Origin: Proteiniphilum sp.
GTDB taxonomy: Bacteria > Bacteroidota > Bacteroidia > Bacteroidales > Dysgonomonadaceae
Direction of reading: 5' to 3'
DNA: 21,689 nucleotides
Assembly: GCA_031255275.1 (NCBI GenBank)
Contig: JAIRSV010000067.1
Coordinates: 1-21,689, forward strand
A program made the position numbers and the translations under genes. Positions 15,085-21,689 of this stretch are shown in pieces. The stretch's first letter is position 1. Each line of letters begins with the position of its first letter. The notes below the pieces were generated by a model. That model made no database searches. It saw nothing but the letters and a program-made list of their open reading frames with translations, and was not told the DNA's origin.

Positions 15085-16254
15085 ATGAACAAATTAATAA
15101 CGGTTTTTATTTTCTTTCTGGCGGTGGTAACCGCTTCGGCGCAGAGCGCATATAACTTTTCGGTGATAAGGGAGAATCCTGTCACGCCGGTGAAAAATCA
15201 GGCCAGTTCGGGAACCTGCTGGTGTTTTTCGGGCGTGGGTCTGATGGAATCGGAACTGATCCGTATGGGTAAGGGAGAGTTTGATCTCTCGGAAATGTAT
15301 ATCGTACGCAGGAACTACGGGGACAAGGCGCAAAAGTATGCCCGCCTGCATGGAAAGATTAATTTTGCGGGGGGTGGATCTTTTGCCGACGTGCTGGAGA
15401 CGCTCAACGAATACGGAATTGTGCCCGAAGATGCTTACAGGGGGCTCAATTACGGCTCCGAAAGACATGATCACGGCGAACTCGACAGGGTGCTGAAGGG
15501 CTATATGGATGTGATTGTCGGAGCACGGGGGCTTACTCCCGCCTGGTTCAGCGGATTTTCGGGGATACTGGACGCTTATTTCGGCGTTCAGCCGGAGACG
15601 TTTACTTATCAGGGCAAACAGTATACTCCGCATACCTTCAAAGATTTTCTCGGCCTCAAACAGGAAGATTATATTTCGCTGACTTCTTTTACGCATCATC
15701 CTTTCTATGCGCCTTTCGCTATCGAAATACCCGACAACTGGCGCTGGGCCGATTCTTACAACATTCCCCTGGATGAACTGATGGAGGTGGTGGAACATGC
15801 TCTCGTGAACGGGTATACCGTGGCGTGGGCTTCGGACGTGAGCGAACCGGGTTTCACCCGTGAGGGGATTGCCGTCATACCCGACGAGAATGCTGCTGAA
15901 AATGCAGGTTCGGATCAGGCCAGGTGGCTCGGCCTCTCTGCCGGTGAACGGGACGTCGACCTGCGATCGCGCGTCGGAAAGGAGATGCTTGCCGAGAAGA
16001 CGATCACGCCGGAAATGAGACAGCAGGCGTTTGATAACTTTCAGACTACCGACGATCACGCCATGTTGATTTACGGCATTGCCAAAGACCAGAAAGGAAA
16101 CAGGTTCTATATGGTGAAAAACTCGTGGGGTGAGACCGGCCCTTACAAAGGGCACTGGTATGCTTCCGATCCCTTTGTGCGTTACAAAACCGTGAGTATC
16201 GTACTGCACCGGAAGGCTATTCCCGCGCCGGTTGCGACTAAACTGGGTCTGTAA
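15085..16254 (+). CDS. Exported C1B cysteine peptidase (bleomycin hydrolase / PepC-like)
   Basis: Papain-fold peptidase of family C1B, whose members act mostly as aminopeptidases. The 389-residue protein has a signal peptide (residues 1-19, cleavage after ASAQ or ASA), which would put it in the periplasm or outside; classic PepC and bleomycin hydrolase are cytosolic. The active site is complete: Gln39 and Cys45 in NQASSGTCWCFSG, His325 in DDHAML and Asn346 in VKNSWGE. The insert with YAPFAIEIPDNWRWADSYN is typical of C1B. murF follows after 20 bp on the same strand. Confidence 0.92.
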   Translation: MNKLITVFIFFLAVVTASAQSAYNFSVIRENPVTPVKNQASSGTCWCFSGVGLMESELIRMGKGEFDLSEMYIVRRNYGDKAQKYARLHGKINFAGGGSFADVLETLNEYGIVPEDAYRGLNYGSERHDHGELDRVLKGYMDVIVGARGLTPAWFSGFSGILDAYFGVQPETFTYQGKQYTPHTFKDFLGLKQEDYISLTSFTHHPFYAPFAIEIPDNWRWADSYNIPLDELMEVVEHALVNGYTVAWASDVSEPGFTREGIAVIPDENAAENAGSDQARWLGLSAGERDVDLRSRVGKEMLAEKTITPEMRQQAFDNFQTTDDHAMLIYGIAKDQKGNRFYMVKNSWGETGPYKGHWYASDPFVRYKTVSIVLHRKAIPAPVATKLGL

Positions 16255-16274
16255 GTTCCCGGCCGGAGTTATAT

Positions 16275-17573
16275 ATGAAAACAGCTGCGCTTTACGATCT
16301 GTTCCTTCGGCATCCCGTCGTCACGACCGATTCGCGGACATGTCCCGAAGGTTCCATATTCTTTGCCCTGAAAGGGGATAGATTCAACGGGAACCTGTTT
16401 GCGGAGAAGGCTCTGGAGGCGGGATGCGCTTATGCCGTGGTGGACGGGGAGCCGGAGAGGGATGATGACAGGATTATCCGGGTGGAGGATGTTTTGACGT
16501 CTCTCCGGAAACTGGCCAATTATCACCGTCGGAAGTTGAAAATACCCGTTATCGGCATCACGGGGACGAATGGAAAGACTACTACCAAGGAGCTGATGGC
16601 TACTGCCCTGGCGAAGGAATTTAAGGTGGCCTGTACCCCGGGAAACTTGAACAATCACATAGGCGTTCCGCTCACACTGCTGTCCATGAACAGGTCGCAC
16701 GAGATAGGGGTGGTGGAGATGGGCGCCAGTCGACCGGGAGACATCAGCGATCTGTGCGGAATCGTCGAGCCTGATTACGGAATTATTACCAATGTGGGAA
16801 AGGCGCACCTGGAGGGATTTGGCGACCTGGAGACTCTGGTCGCGACCAAATGCGAACTGTATGATTTCATCCGCAAGCGCAGGGGGAAGGTGTTCGTGAA
16901 CAGGGAGAACCGCGTACTGTATGAACGTTCGGAGGGGATGAACCGTATCCTCTACGGACGGAATGACCCTTCTCTCTTTGCTTCGGGTACGATTATCAAT
17001 GCGGCTCCTTTCCTTGAGTTCGACTGGCGCTTTTTCGACAGCGCCTGTCGCGTCAAAACCTCCCTGGTGGGCGAGTTCAACTTCGATAATGCGATTGCGG
17101 CGGCAGCGGTCTGCAAATTTTTCGGGATCAACGCCGAACGGATCAACGCTGCCCTGGAGGAGTATGAACCGACAAATCACCGTTCGCAGTTTAAGCGTAC
17201 CGGAAGAAATGACCTGATCATCGACGCGTATAATGCAAATCCTACCAGCATGAGGGCTTCGCTGGAATTTTTCTCTTCGGTTCCCTCCCCGCTGCCGAAG
17301 ATGGTGATCCTGGGGGAGATGAAGGAGCTGGGGAGGAGCAGCGACGAGGAGCATGAAAAAATGGTGCGGTTCCTCGGCGAACAGCCTTATGACAAAGTAT
17401 GGCTGGTAGGTTCCGTCTTCGGCAGGTGGGCGGACGGGAATAACGCTTTCCGCCTGTTCGATGATGTGGAGGAGTTAGTGGAGGCTTTGGAAAAAAAACC
17501 TGTTTCAGGCCATTATATCCTGCTGAAGGGGTCTCATTCCGTCCACCTGGAGAGGGCGATCGACAGCCTTTAG
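16275..17573 (+). CDS. murF: UDP-N-acetylmuramoyl-tripeptide--D-alanyl-D-alanine ligase
   Basis: Adds D-Ala-D-Ala to the UDP-MurNAc tripeptide, the last cytoplasmic step of peptidoglycan precursor synthesis. The 432-residue protein has the N-terminal TDSRTCPEGSIFFALKGDRF, the ATP P-loop GITGTNGKTTTKE (94-106), NLNNHIGVPLT, VVEMGAS, the carbamylated-lysine region ATKCELYDF (Lys192), and the C-terminal DAYNANPTSMRASLEF followed by ILGEMKELG. It lies alone outside the usual mur cluster. Its last four bases overlap the convergent metallophosphoesterase gene. Confidence 0.96.
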   Translation: MKTAALYDLFLRHPVVTTDSRTCPEGSIFFALKGDRFNGNLFAEKALEAGCAYAVVDGEPERDDDRIIRVEDVLTSLRKLANYHRRKLKIPVIGITGTNGKTTTKELMATALAKEFKVACTPGNLNNHIGVPLTLLSMNRSHEIGVVEMGASRPGDISDLCGIVEPDYGIITNVGKAHLEGFGDLETLVATKCELYDFIRKRRGKVFVNRENRVLYERSEGMNRILYGRNDPSLFASGTIINAAPFLEFDWRFFDSACRVKTSLVGEFNFDNAIAAAAVCKFFGINAERINAALEEYEPTNHRSQFKRTGRNDLIIDAYNANPTSMRASLEFFSSVPSPLPKMVILGEMKELGRSSDEEHEKMVRFLGEQPYDKVWLVGSVFGRWADGNNAFRLFDDVEELVEALEKKPVSGHYILLKGSHSVHLERAIDSL

Positions 17574-18715
17574 GGGACTGCCTGCGGGCGGAACCGCAGC
17601 GTGAGCAACACTATTTCGGAAACCGTGCCGATGCGATATTGAGGGCCGGCCAGACCGATACCGGAGGTGACGCAGATATGTGTGTCACCTTTCTTTTTGT
17701 AGCCGTGGGCTACTTCAAAAACCCTTTCGGTGATTATGTTGCCGGGAAAGGCCTGTCCGTGGTGGGTGTGCCCGTAGAGGGCGAGATCCGCTCCGGCTTC
17801 CGCCTCCTCGTCCAGGTTGTCGGGCGTATGATTCAGGACGATTACCGGTTTCGACATCGCTGCGGACTGACCGGAAAGGATTTCCCGCAATGGCTTCCGT
17901 GTGGCGACAACCTTGTCTTCGCGCCCTACTACGTAGAAACTGCCGTTGATCAGTGCGGCGGAGTCGCGCAGCACGGTGATCCCTGCGCTGTTCAGCAGTT
18001 TGATTTTCTCTTCCGTGTCGTGGCGGTATTCATGGTTCCCCGTGCAGGTGAAGACGCCCAGGGGGGCGTGCAGACGTGACAGTTCTTCGTCCATCCGCTG
18101 CTGAAGTACCGGCTCGATATACGAGTCGAAAATATCTCCCACAAGAAGAATCAGGTCGGGTTGCTGCGCCATGATCAGATCGACGAAACGCTTTGCGTGA
18201 CTCCGGTCTATCATGTATCCCAGGTGCAGGTCGCCGGCCATCACGATGCGTACCGAGTCCATCTCTCCCGCCGGCTTGCGGACGGTGAGGGGTAGCTGTT
18301 GCACTTCGGGGTGCATGAAGCGGTATCTGCCGTGCGCCATGATGCCTGCAACGATGACCATCGGGAGGAGGAAGGTGATGATTTTGAACCGTTGCGACTG
18401 TTCGCGGATGCGCCACGGCCTGTGCCGTATTTTCTGGCGCAGGGCGTTGAGCAGGTCGATGATCAGCCATAATCCGGCGCTGTATAAAAGGAACAGCATC
18501 CAGCTTGTGCCTGTCACCCGGATAAACTGGGTGAGGGCTTCCGGGAGGTGGCGGTAGAGAGTGAATCCGGCGGAATAGAGCAGCAGTTCCGTCCCGAAAA
18601 CGGCGGCTATTGCGGTGCGTGCCGCTCTTTTTCCTTCGAAGGCGTTCCACCCTTTGAGGAAAACCGCAATGTTGAGCGTGAGGTGTATGATGAGAGCATT
18701 AATCAGTGATCGCAT
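17570..18715 (-). CDS. Membrane-anchored metallophosphoesterase (YkuE/YaeI-like)
   Basis: A 381-residue protein with about four membrane helices in its first 135 residues and a calcineurin-like phosphoesterase domain after about 150. Di-metal ligands are visible: Asp162 and His164 in GDLHLG, Asp194 and Asp197 in GDIFDS, Asn227 and His228 in GNHEY, NHTP, and His316 and His318 in GHTHHGQ. Relatives such as B. subtilis YkuE and E. coli YaeI are lipid-linked phosphate hydrolases. The domain's side of the membrane and its substrate are not told by sequence. It overlaps the murF stop by 4 bp tail to tail. A TAAATTTGC box (18765-18773, minus) may be its promoter. Confidence 0.9.
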   Translation of the reverse strand: MRSLINALIIHLTLNIAVFLKGWNAFEGKRAARTAIAAVFGTELLLYSAGFTLYRHLPEALTQFIRVTGTSWMLFLLYSAGLWLIIDLLNALRQKIRHRPWRIREQSQRFKIITFLLPMVIVAGIMAHGRYRFMHPEVQQLPLTVRKPAGEMDSVRIVMAGDLHLGYMIDRSHAKRFVDLIMAQQPDLILLVGDIFDSYIEPVLQQRMDEELSRLHAPLGVFTCTGNHEYRHDTEEKIKLLNSAGITVLRDSAALINGSFYVVGREDKVVATRKPLREILSGQSAAMSKPVIVLNHTPDNLDEEAEAGADLALYGHTHHGQAFPGNIITERVFEVAHGYKKKGDTHICVTSGIGLAGPQYRIGTVSEIVLLTLRFRPQAVP

Positions 18716-18844
18716 ATTGTGAAGAATTTAGGACTTTAAACGTATTGCATGATGAAACGGTTCTGCAAATTTAATCGTTTTTTCCGTACGGGGGTGGCTG
18801 ACCGGTTTTGCACGGTGTTATTTCCTGATCCCGTACCGATTGAT

Positions 18845-18852
18845 TATCTTTA
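18845..18852 (+). promoter_or_regulatory. Possible -7 box for trmD
   Basis: TATCTTTA differs from TAnnTTTG only in the last base and lies 36 bp before the trmD ATG. There is no TTTG at the -33 distance. It is the best candidate in the 172-bp gap between the divergent phosphoesterase and trmD genes. Confidence 0.35.
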
Positions 18853-18887
18853 CGCGGAATAATTTCAAAGAAAAAAGAATGTGAAAT

Positions 18888-19562
18888 ATGAGAATCGACA
18901 TCATTACCGTACTTCCCGAAATGATTGAAGGTGCGATCGGCACCAGTATTCTGAAGCGTGCGCAGAAGAAGGGACTGGTGGAGTTCGGGCTGCACAGTCT
19001 GCGCGATTATACGCTTGACCGGCACCGGCGTGTGGATGATTATCCGTTTGGCGGAGAGGCGGGCATGGTCATGCAGATAGAGCCTGTCGACAGGGCTATC
19101 GGTTACCTGAGGTCTCAGCGTGAGTATGACGAGGTGATTTTCACCTCTCCCGACGGCGAACGGTTCACCCAGTCCACGGCCAACGGCCTCTCCATGAAAG
19201 AGAATATTATTATCCTTTGCGGTCACTACAAGGGGGTTGATTACCGGGTGAGGGAGCATCTCGTGACGCGGGAGATCTCCATCGGCGATTTTGTGCTTAC
19301 GGGCGGGGAACTTGTTGCCGCCATGATTGCCGACGCCGTGGTTCGCGTTATTCCCGGCGCTATCGGCGATGAACAGTCCGCATTGTCCGATTCCTTTCAG
19401 GACGGCCTGCTGGCGCCGCCGGTATATACCCGTCCCGCCGAATACAAAGGATGGAAAGTGCCCGACATTCTGCTTTCGGGGCACGATCGGAAGATAGAGG
19501 AATGGCGCCACGAACAGGCGCTGGAGCGCACCCGGAAGCTGAGGCCGGATCTTATCCGGTAG
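18888..19562 (+). CDS. trmD: tRNA (guanine-N1-)-methyltransferase
   Basis: SAM-dependent enzyme that methylates G37 of tRNAs and so prevents frameshifting. The 224-residue protein has the full trefoil-knot SAM site: YPFGGEAGMVMQIEP, TSPDGERF, LCGHYKGVDYRV, ISIGDFVLTGGE and AVVRVIPGAIG, with catalytic Asp168 in SDSFQDGLL followed by PPVYTRP. It is not beside rpsP, rimM or rplS, the proteobacterial arrangement. A 6-bp hairpin (CCGGAT / ATCCGG, 19545-19559) covers its stop codon but has no T-run, so a terminator is not claimed. Confidence 0.97.
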   Translation: MRIDIITVLPEMIEGAIGTSILKRAQKKGLVEFGLHSLRDYTLDRHRRVDDYPFGGEAGMVMQIEPVDRAIGYLRSQREYDEVIFTSPDGERFTQSTANGLSMKENIIILCGHYKGVDYRVREHLVTREISIGDFVLTGGELVAAMIADAVVRVIPGAIGDEQSALSDSFQDGLLAPPVYTRPAEYKGWKVPDILLSGHDRKIEEWRHEQALERTRKLRPDLIR

Positions 19563-19602
19563 TTACTGCGAACGACTCGAAGCATTTAGATATTCCGTCT
19601 TA

Positions 19603-19634
19603 TTTGCAACAAGATAAAATTTTCAGTACATTTG
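19603..19634 (+). promoter_or_regulatory. Canonical promoter of the DUF3791-DUF3990 pair
   Basis: TTTG (19603-19606), then 20 bp, then TACATTTG (19627-19634): both elements of the Bacteroidetes consensus at the correct spacing. Transcription would start near 19641, leaving about 14 nt before the first ATG. The module therefore does not depend on trmD read-through. Confidence 0.8.
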
Positions 19635-19654
19635 AACCTGAAAAATAAATTATT

Positions 19655-20083
19655 ATGCCGCAACAAAATTCAACTGTCGAAACCGCCATTATGCCGTTCA
19701 AGATTCAACAATTGATTGAAATCATCATGGACAAAAAGCATCTCGCCTGCGAAGACGCTTTCGATTACCTCTATTCCTCCGATTGTTACAAGCTCCTTAT
19801 GCAAGAAGACGCCAAGCTTTGGTATATGAGCGGCCTTGGCATTTACGAACTGCTCGAAGAAGAAAAACAAACCAAACAGATAAACCCGCAACTCCTGCTC
19901 TTTTTCGCTTTTTGTCTGGAAAGATACAAAGATTTCTCCCGTCTTCCGGCAGAAGAAGTGCTGTTTGCTTTCCGCAAATACCATGTGTTTGATTATTTGC
20001 GTGAGGGTTTTGACGTGTTGCATACGCAGGGCGAAAATTACATCGTAAATGATATTGACGAATTTATAAAGGCACGGAAATGA
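19655..20083 (+). CDS. DUF3791 protein, predicted antitoxin of an ART-type toxin
   Basis: A 142-residue all-helical protein. Its C-terminal half (about 79-141) matches DUF3791, with a FCLERYKDF opening, then LPAEEVLFAFRKYHVFDYL and the hallmark HTQGENYIVNDIDEFI. The N-terminal half (about 14-70) looks like a second, diverged copy of the same fold: HLACEDAFDYL aligns with RLPAEEVLFAF, and a GIYELLEEE ending aligns with NYIVNDIDEF. Proteins of this family are found next to DUF3990 genes in many gut bacteria; an antitoxin role is inferred from that pairing. Its stop overlaps the toxin start (ATGA). A later ATG at 19691 is possible, but the first ATG fits the promoter. Confidence 0.8.
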   Translation: MPQQNSTVETAIMPFKIQQLIEIIMDKKHLACEDAFDYLYSSDCYKLLMQEDAKLWYMSGLGIYELLEEEKQTKQINPQLLLFFAFCLERYKDFSRLPAEEVLFAFRKYHVFDYLREGFDVLHTQGENYIVNDIDEFIKARK

Positions 20084-20568
20084 AACTCTATCACGGCTCA
20101 ACGGTAAGCGTCGAAACGCCGGATTTGCAGCAATGCCGCCCGGCAACCGACTTCGGACGGGCGTTTTATACCACAACTAATTTGGAACAGGCCGAAAGAT
20201 GGGCTAAAATCAAACAGCGCAGAATTAAGGCTCCAAGCGTCATTGTTTCAGTGTTTGACTTTGACGAAAGTATTCTGTACTCAAGCGAATACAATGCCCG
20301 ATTCTTCGACAATGCCACGCACGAATGGCTTGAGTTTGTTGTGTTCAACCGACGGGGTATTCAACAGGAACAAGAACAATACGATTTTGTAACGGGGCCT
20401 GTGGCCAACGATTCCCTCTATGCTACTATTTTACTGTACGAACAAGGCCTGCTGTCCGCAGAAGCCGCTATTGAACGCTTGAATGTACAGAAACTTTACA
20501 ACCAACTTTCATTCAACAGCGAAAAAGCATTGCAAAACCTGAAATTTAAGGAAATCATTTGGTTTTAA
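20080..20568 (+). CDS. DUF3990 protein, predicted ADP-ribosyltransferase-fold toxin
   Basis: A 162-residue protein of the DUF3990 family, placed with ADP-ribosyltransferases by fold. The three ART strands can be picked out: His5 in KLYHGS, Tyr30 in DFGRAFYTTTN and Glu85 (or Glu82) in HEWLEFVVFNR, an H-Y-E-type triad that would bind NAD. The conserved QAERWA after motif 2 and the VSVFDFDES strand fit the family. All motifs are intact, so the gene is probably functional. It overlaps the antitoxin by 4 bp. The target it would modify is unknown, and no transmembrane or export signal is seen. Confidence 0.8.
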   Translation: MKLYHGSTVSVETPDLQQCRPATDFGRAFYTTTNLEQAERWAKIKQRRIKAPSVIVSVFDFDESILYSSEYNARFFDNATHEWLEFVVFNRRGIQQEQEQYDFVTGPVANDSLYATILLYEQGLLSAEAAIERLNVQKLYNQLSFNSEKALQNLKFKEIIWF

Positions 20569-20581
20569 CGGGGATGGCCAT

Positions 20582-20595
20582 GAATCACAGTTCAG
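20582..20595 (+). repeat. Fragment of the AT-rich repeat leader beside the toxin gene
   Basis: GAATCACAGTTCAG is an exact 14-bp match to the leader of repeat copy B (124-137), and the next bases (TCAATATGTCAATAAAG) loosely continue the match. It begins 13 bp after the toxin stop. Fourteen bases could be chance, but it sits exactly at the edge of the accessory module. Confidence 0.5.
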
Positions 20596-20694
20596 TCAAT
20601 ATGTCAATAAAGCAATGTCACCCTTTCAACTTTTAAATAACTACCGAACGACACGAGTGAAGCGAGCAAACACCAGCAAAGCAAAATATTTTCG

Positions 20695-20703
20695 TATCTT
20701 TGC
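20695..20703 (+). promoter_or_regulatory. -7 box for the rml locus
   Basis: TATCTTTGC, a perfect -7 element, 18 bp before the rmlA ATG, so the leader would be only about 12 nt. This marks the start of a new transcription unit after the toxin-antitoxin pair. The -33 region (about 20670) has no TTTG. Confidence 0.6.
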
Positions 20704-20721
20704 GAAAAAACCGGATTGATT

Positions 20722-21606
20722 ATGAAAGGAATCGTTTTAGCCGGCGGATCCGGCACGAGATTATACCCCATAACAAAAGGAATATCAAAGCAACTGCTAC
20801 CTATTTTCGATAAGCCGATGGTCTATTATCCCATTTCGGCGCTTATGTTGGCGGGAATCAGGGATATTCTTATTATTTCCACTCCGCTCGACTTGCCGGG
20901 ATTCAGGCGGTTGCTCGGAGACGGTTCGGATTACGGGGTGCGGTTCAGTTATGCCGAACAACCCTCTCCGGACGGACTGGCACAGGCGTTTATTATCGGC
21001 GAGAAATTTATCGGTGATGACGCTGTATGTCTGGTGCTGGGAGATAATATCTTTTACGGACACGGATTTCCGACTATGTTACGAAAGGCAGTGCGCGACG
21101 CCGAGGAGGAGGCGATAGCGACCGTATTCGGTTATAATGTGACCGATCCGCAACGTTACGGCGTGGCCGAACTGGATGCGGACGGAAAGGTGTTGAGCAT
21201 CGAAGAGAAACCGTCCGAACCCAAATCGAACTGGGCGGTGACGGGGTTGTATTTTTATCCCAATCGTGTGGTGCAGGTCGCAAAGCAAATCAAACCGTCG
21301 GCGCGGGGCGAGTTGGAGATTACCTCCGTCAATCAGGCTTTCTTGTGCGAACGGCAGTTGCAGATGCAGCTTTTCGGCCGCGGATTTGCATGGCTCGACA
21401 CCGGTACCCACGATTCCCTTTCGGAAGCGTCTACCTTTATCGAAGTGCTGGAAAAGCGGCAGGGACTGAAAATATCCTGCCTCGAAGAGATTTCTTGGAG
21501 GAACGGCTGGATTACCGGCGAGCGGCTGAGGGAAATAGGACTGTCGATGAAGAACAATCCCTACGGGCAGTATTTGCTTGGCCTGATACGGGACGGAAAG
21601 GAATAG
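20722..21606 (+). CDS. rmlA: Glucose-1-phosphate thymidylyltransferase
   Basis: Makes dTDP-glucose from glucose 1-phosphate and dTTP, the first step to dTDP-L-rhamnose for surface polysaccharide. The 294-residue protein has the nucleotidyltransferase signature LAGGSGTRLYPIT, the KQLLPIFDKPMVYYP segment, YAEQPSPDGLAQAF, LGDNIFYG, IEEKPSEPKSNWAVTGLYFY and WLDTGTHDSL. The open frame extends two codons to a TTG at 20716, but the ATG at 20722 gives the normal MKGIVLAGG start. rmlC follows after 23 bp. By name it could also be rfbA or rffH; the short-type RmlA is the safest call. Confidence 0.96.
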   Translation: MKGIVLAGGSGTRLYPITKGISKQLLPIFDKPMVYYPISALMLAGIRDILIISTPLDLPGFRRLLGDGSDYGVRFSYAEQPSPDGLAQAFIIGEKFIGDDAVCLVLGDNIFYGHGFPTMLRKAVRDAEEEAIATVFGYNVTDPQRYGVAELDADGKVLSIEEKPSEPKSNWAVTGLYFYPNRVVQVAKQIKPSARGELEITSVNQAFLCERQLQMQLFGRGFAWLDTGTHDSLSEASTFIEVLEKRQGLKISCLEEISWRNGWITGERLREIGLSMKNNPYGQYLLGLIRDGKE

Positions 21607-21629
21607 AATTAATTTACTAAAGTATTCGC

Positions 21630-21689
21630 ATGAATAGTATACAAACAGGGATAGAGGGAGTCGTGATTATTGAGCCGAAAGTGTTTGGT
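21630..21689 (+). CDS. rmlC: dTDP-4-dehydrorhamnose 3,5-epimerase, N-terminus only
   Basis: The last 60 bases encode 20 residues from an ATG: MNSIQTGIEGVVIIEPKVFG. The IIEPKVFG string is the typical N-terminus of RmlC, and rmlC after rmlA is a usual order. The gene runs off the window. Too short to judge anything else. Confidence 0.8.
   Translation, partial: MNSIQTGIEGVVIIEPKVFG

Noticed and set aside
15094..16209. A 371-codon minus-strand frame opposite the C1B peptidase
   Set aside because: Antisense to a gene with signal peptide and complete active site; no domain seen.
16269..17354. A 361-codon minus-strand frame opposite murF
   Set aside because: Antisense to an intact MurF; no domain or promoter support.
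19545..19559. Intrinsic terminator after trmD
   Set aside because: The 6-bp hairpin CCGGAT/ATCCGG overlaps the stop codon and is not followed by a T-run.
1..21689. tRNA, rRNA or tmRNA genes, including an ssrA near smpB
   Set aside because: No cloverleaf, CCA-ended or rRNA-like conserved sequence was recognised in any gap; gaps are mostly too short or filled by repeats. A tRNAscan or Infernal run would be decisive.

Overview
This is a chromosomal window from a Bacteroidota species, most likely order Bacteroidales. The evidence is: Bacteroidetes-type promoters (-7 box TAnnTTTG) in front of several transcription units with no obvious Shine-Dalgarno sites; Bacteroidetes-restricted families (a DUF4271 membrane protein, RNase H with an N-terminal Cauli_VI domain, a short TatD-like hydrolase); and the order DUF4271-hemD-rnpA-yidD-tatD. 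The genus cannot be fixed from the sequence. Most of the window is housekeeping core; the accessory parts are a dispersed GC-rich repeat and one toxin-antitoxin-like gene pair.

Layout. 1-251: two identical copies of a 62-bp double-hairpin repeat. 252-1886 (minus): a UPF0316/DUF2179 membrane protein and a threonine aldolase with a full promoter. 2062-6783 (minus): a tight YIP1-smpB-metH operon. 6784-7338: a repeat cluster with an inverted pair of the same repeat and three perfect hairpins. 7339-8355 (minus): a secreted N-acetylmuramoyl-L-alanine amidase. 8356-8660: a divergent control region with a candidate SAM-II riboswitch in front of metK. 8661-12270 (plus): metK, a LOG-family phosphoribohydrolase, DUF4271 and hemD. 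12361-13733 (plus): rnpA-yidD-tatD. 13759-14857 (minus): RNase HI and a small membrane-anchored unknown. 15085-17573 (plus): an exported C1B cysteine peptidase and murF. 17570-18715 (minus): a membrane-anchored metallophosphoesterase converging on murF. 18888-19562 (plus): trmD. 19655-20568 (plus): a DUF3791/DUF3990 pair, a predicted antitoxin with an ADP-ribosyltransferase-fold toxin. 20722 to the end (plus): rmlA and the first 20 codons of rmlC, the start of a dTDP-rhamnose locus.

How the genes fit together. MetH makes methionine and MetK turns it into S-adenosylmethionine (SAM); the candidate SAM-II aptamer before metK would close a feedback loop. TrmD consumes SAM. SmpB, RnpA and TrmD serve translation and tRNA maturation. 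MurF, the amidase and YidD serve envelope growth, and RmlA/RmlC supply rhamnose for surface polysaccharide.

The two most interesting items are the SAM-II-like leader of metK and the DUF3791-DUF3990 module. The module has its own canonical promoter, an ATGA gene overlap and a visible H-Y-E-type triad in the toxin. Third is the repeat family, whose copies lie just downstream of minus-strand transcription units and whose AT-rich half recurs beside the toxin-antitoxin pair. All functional calls come from reading the sequence; no searches were run.
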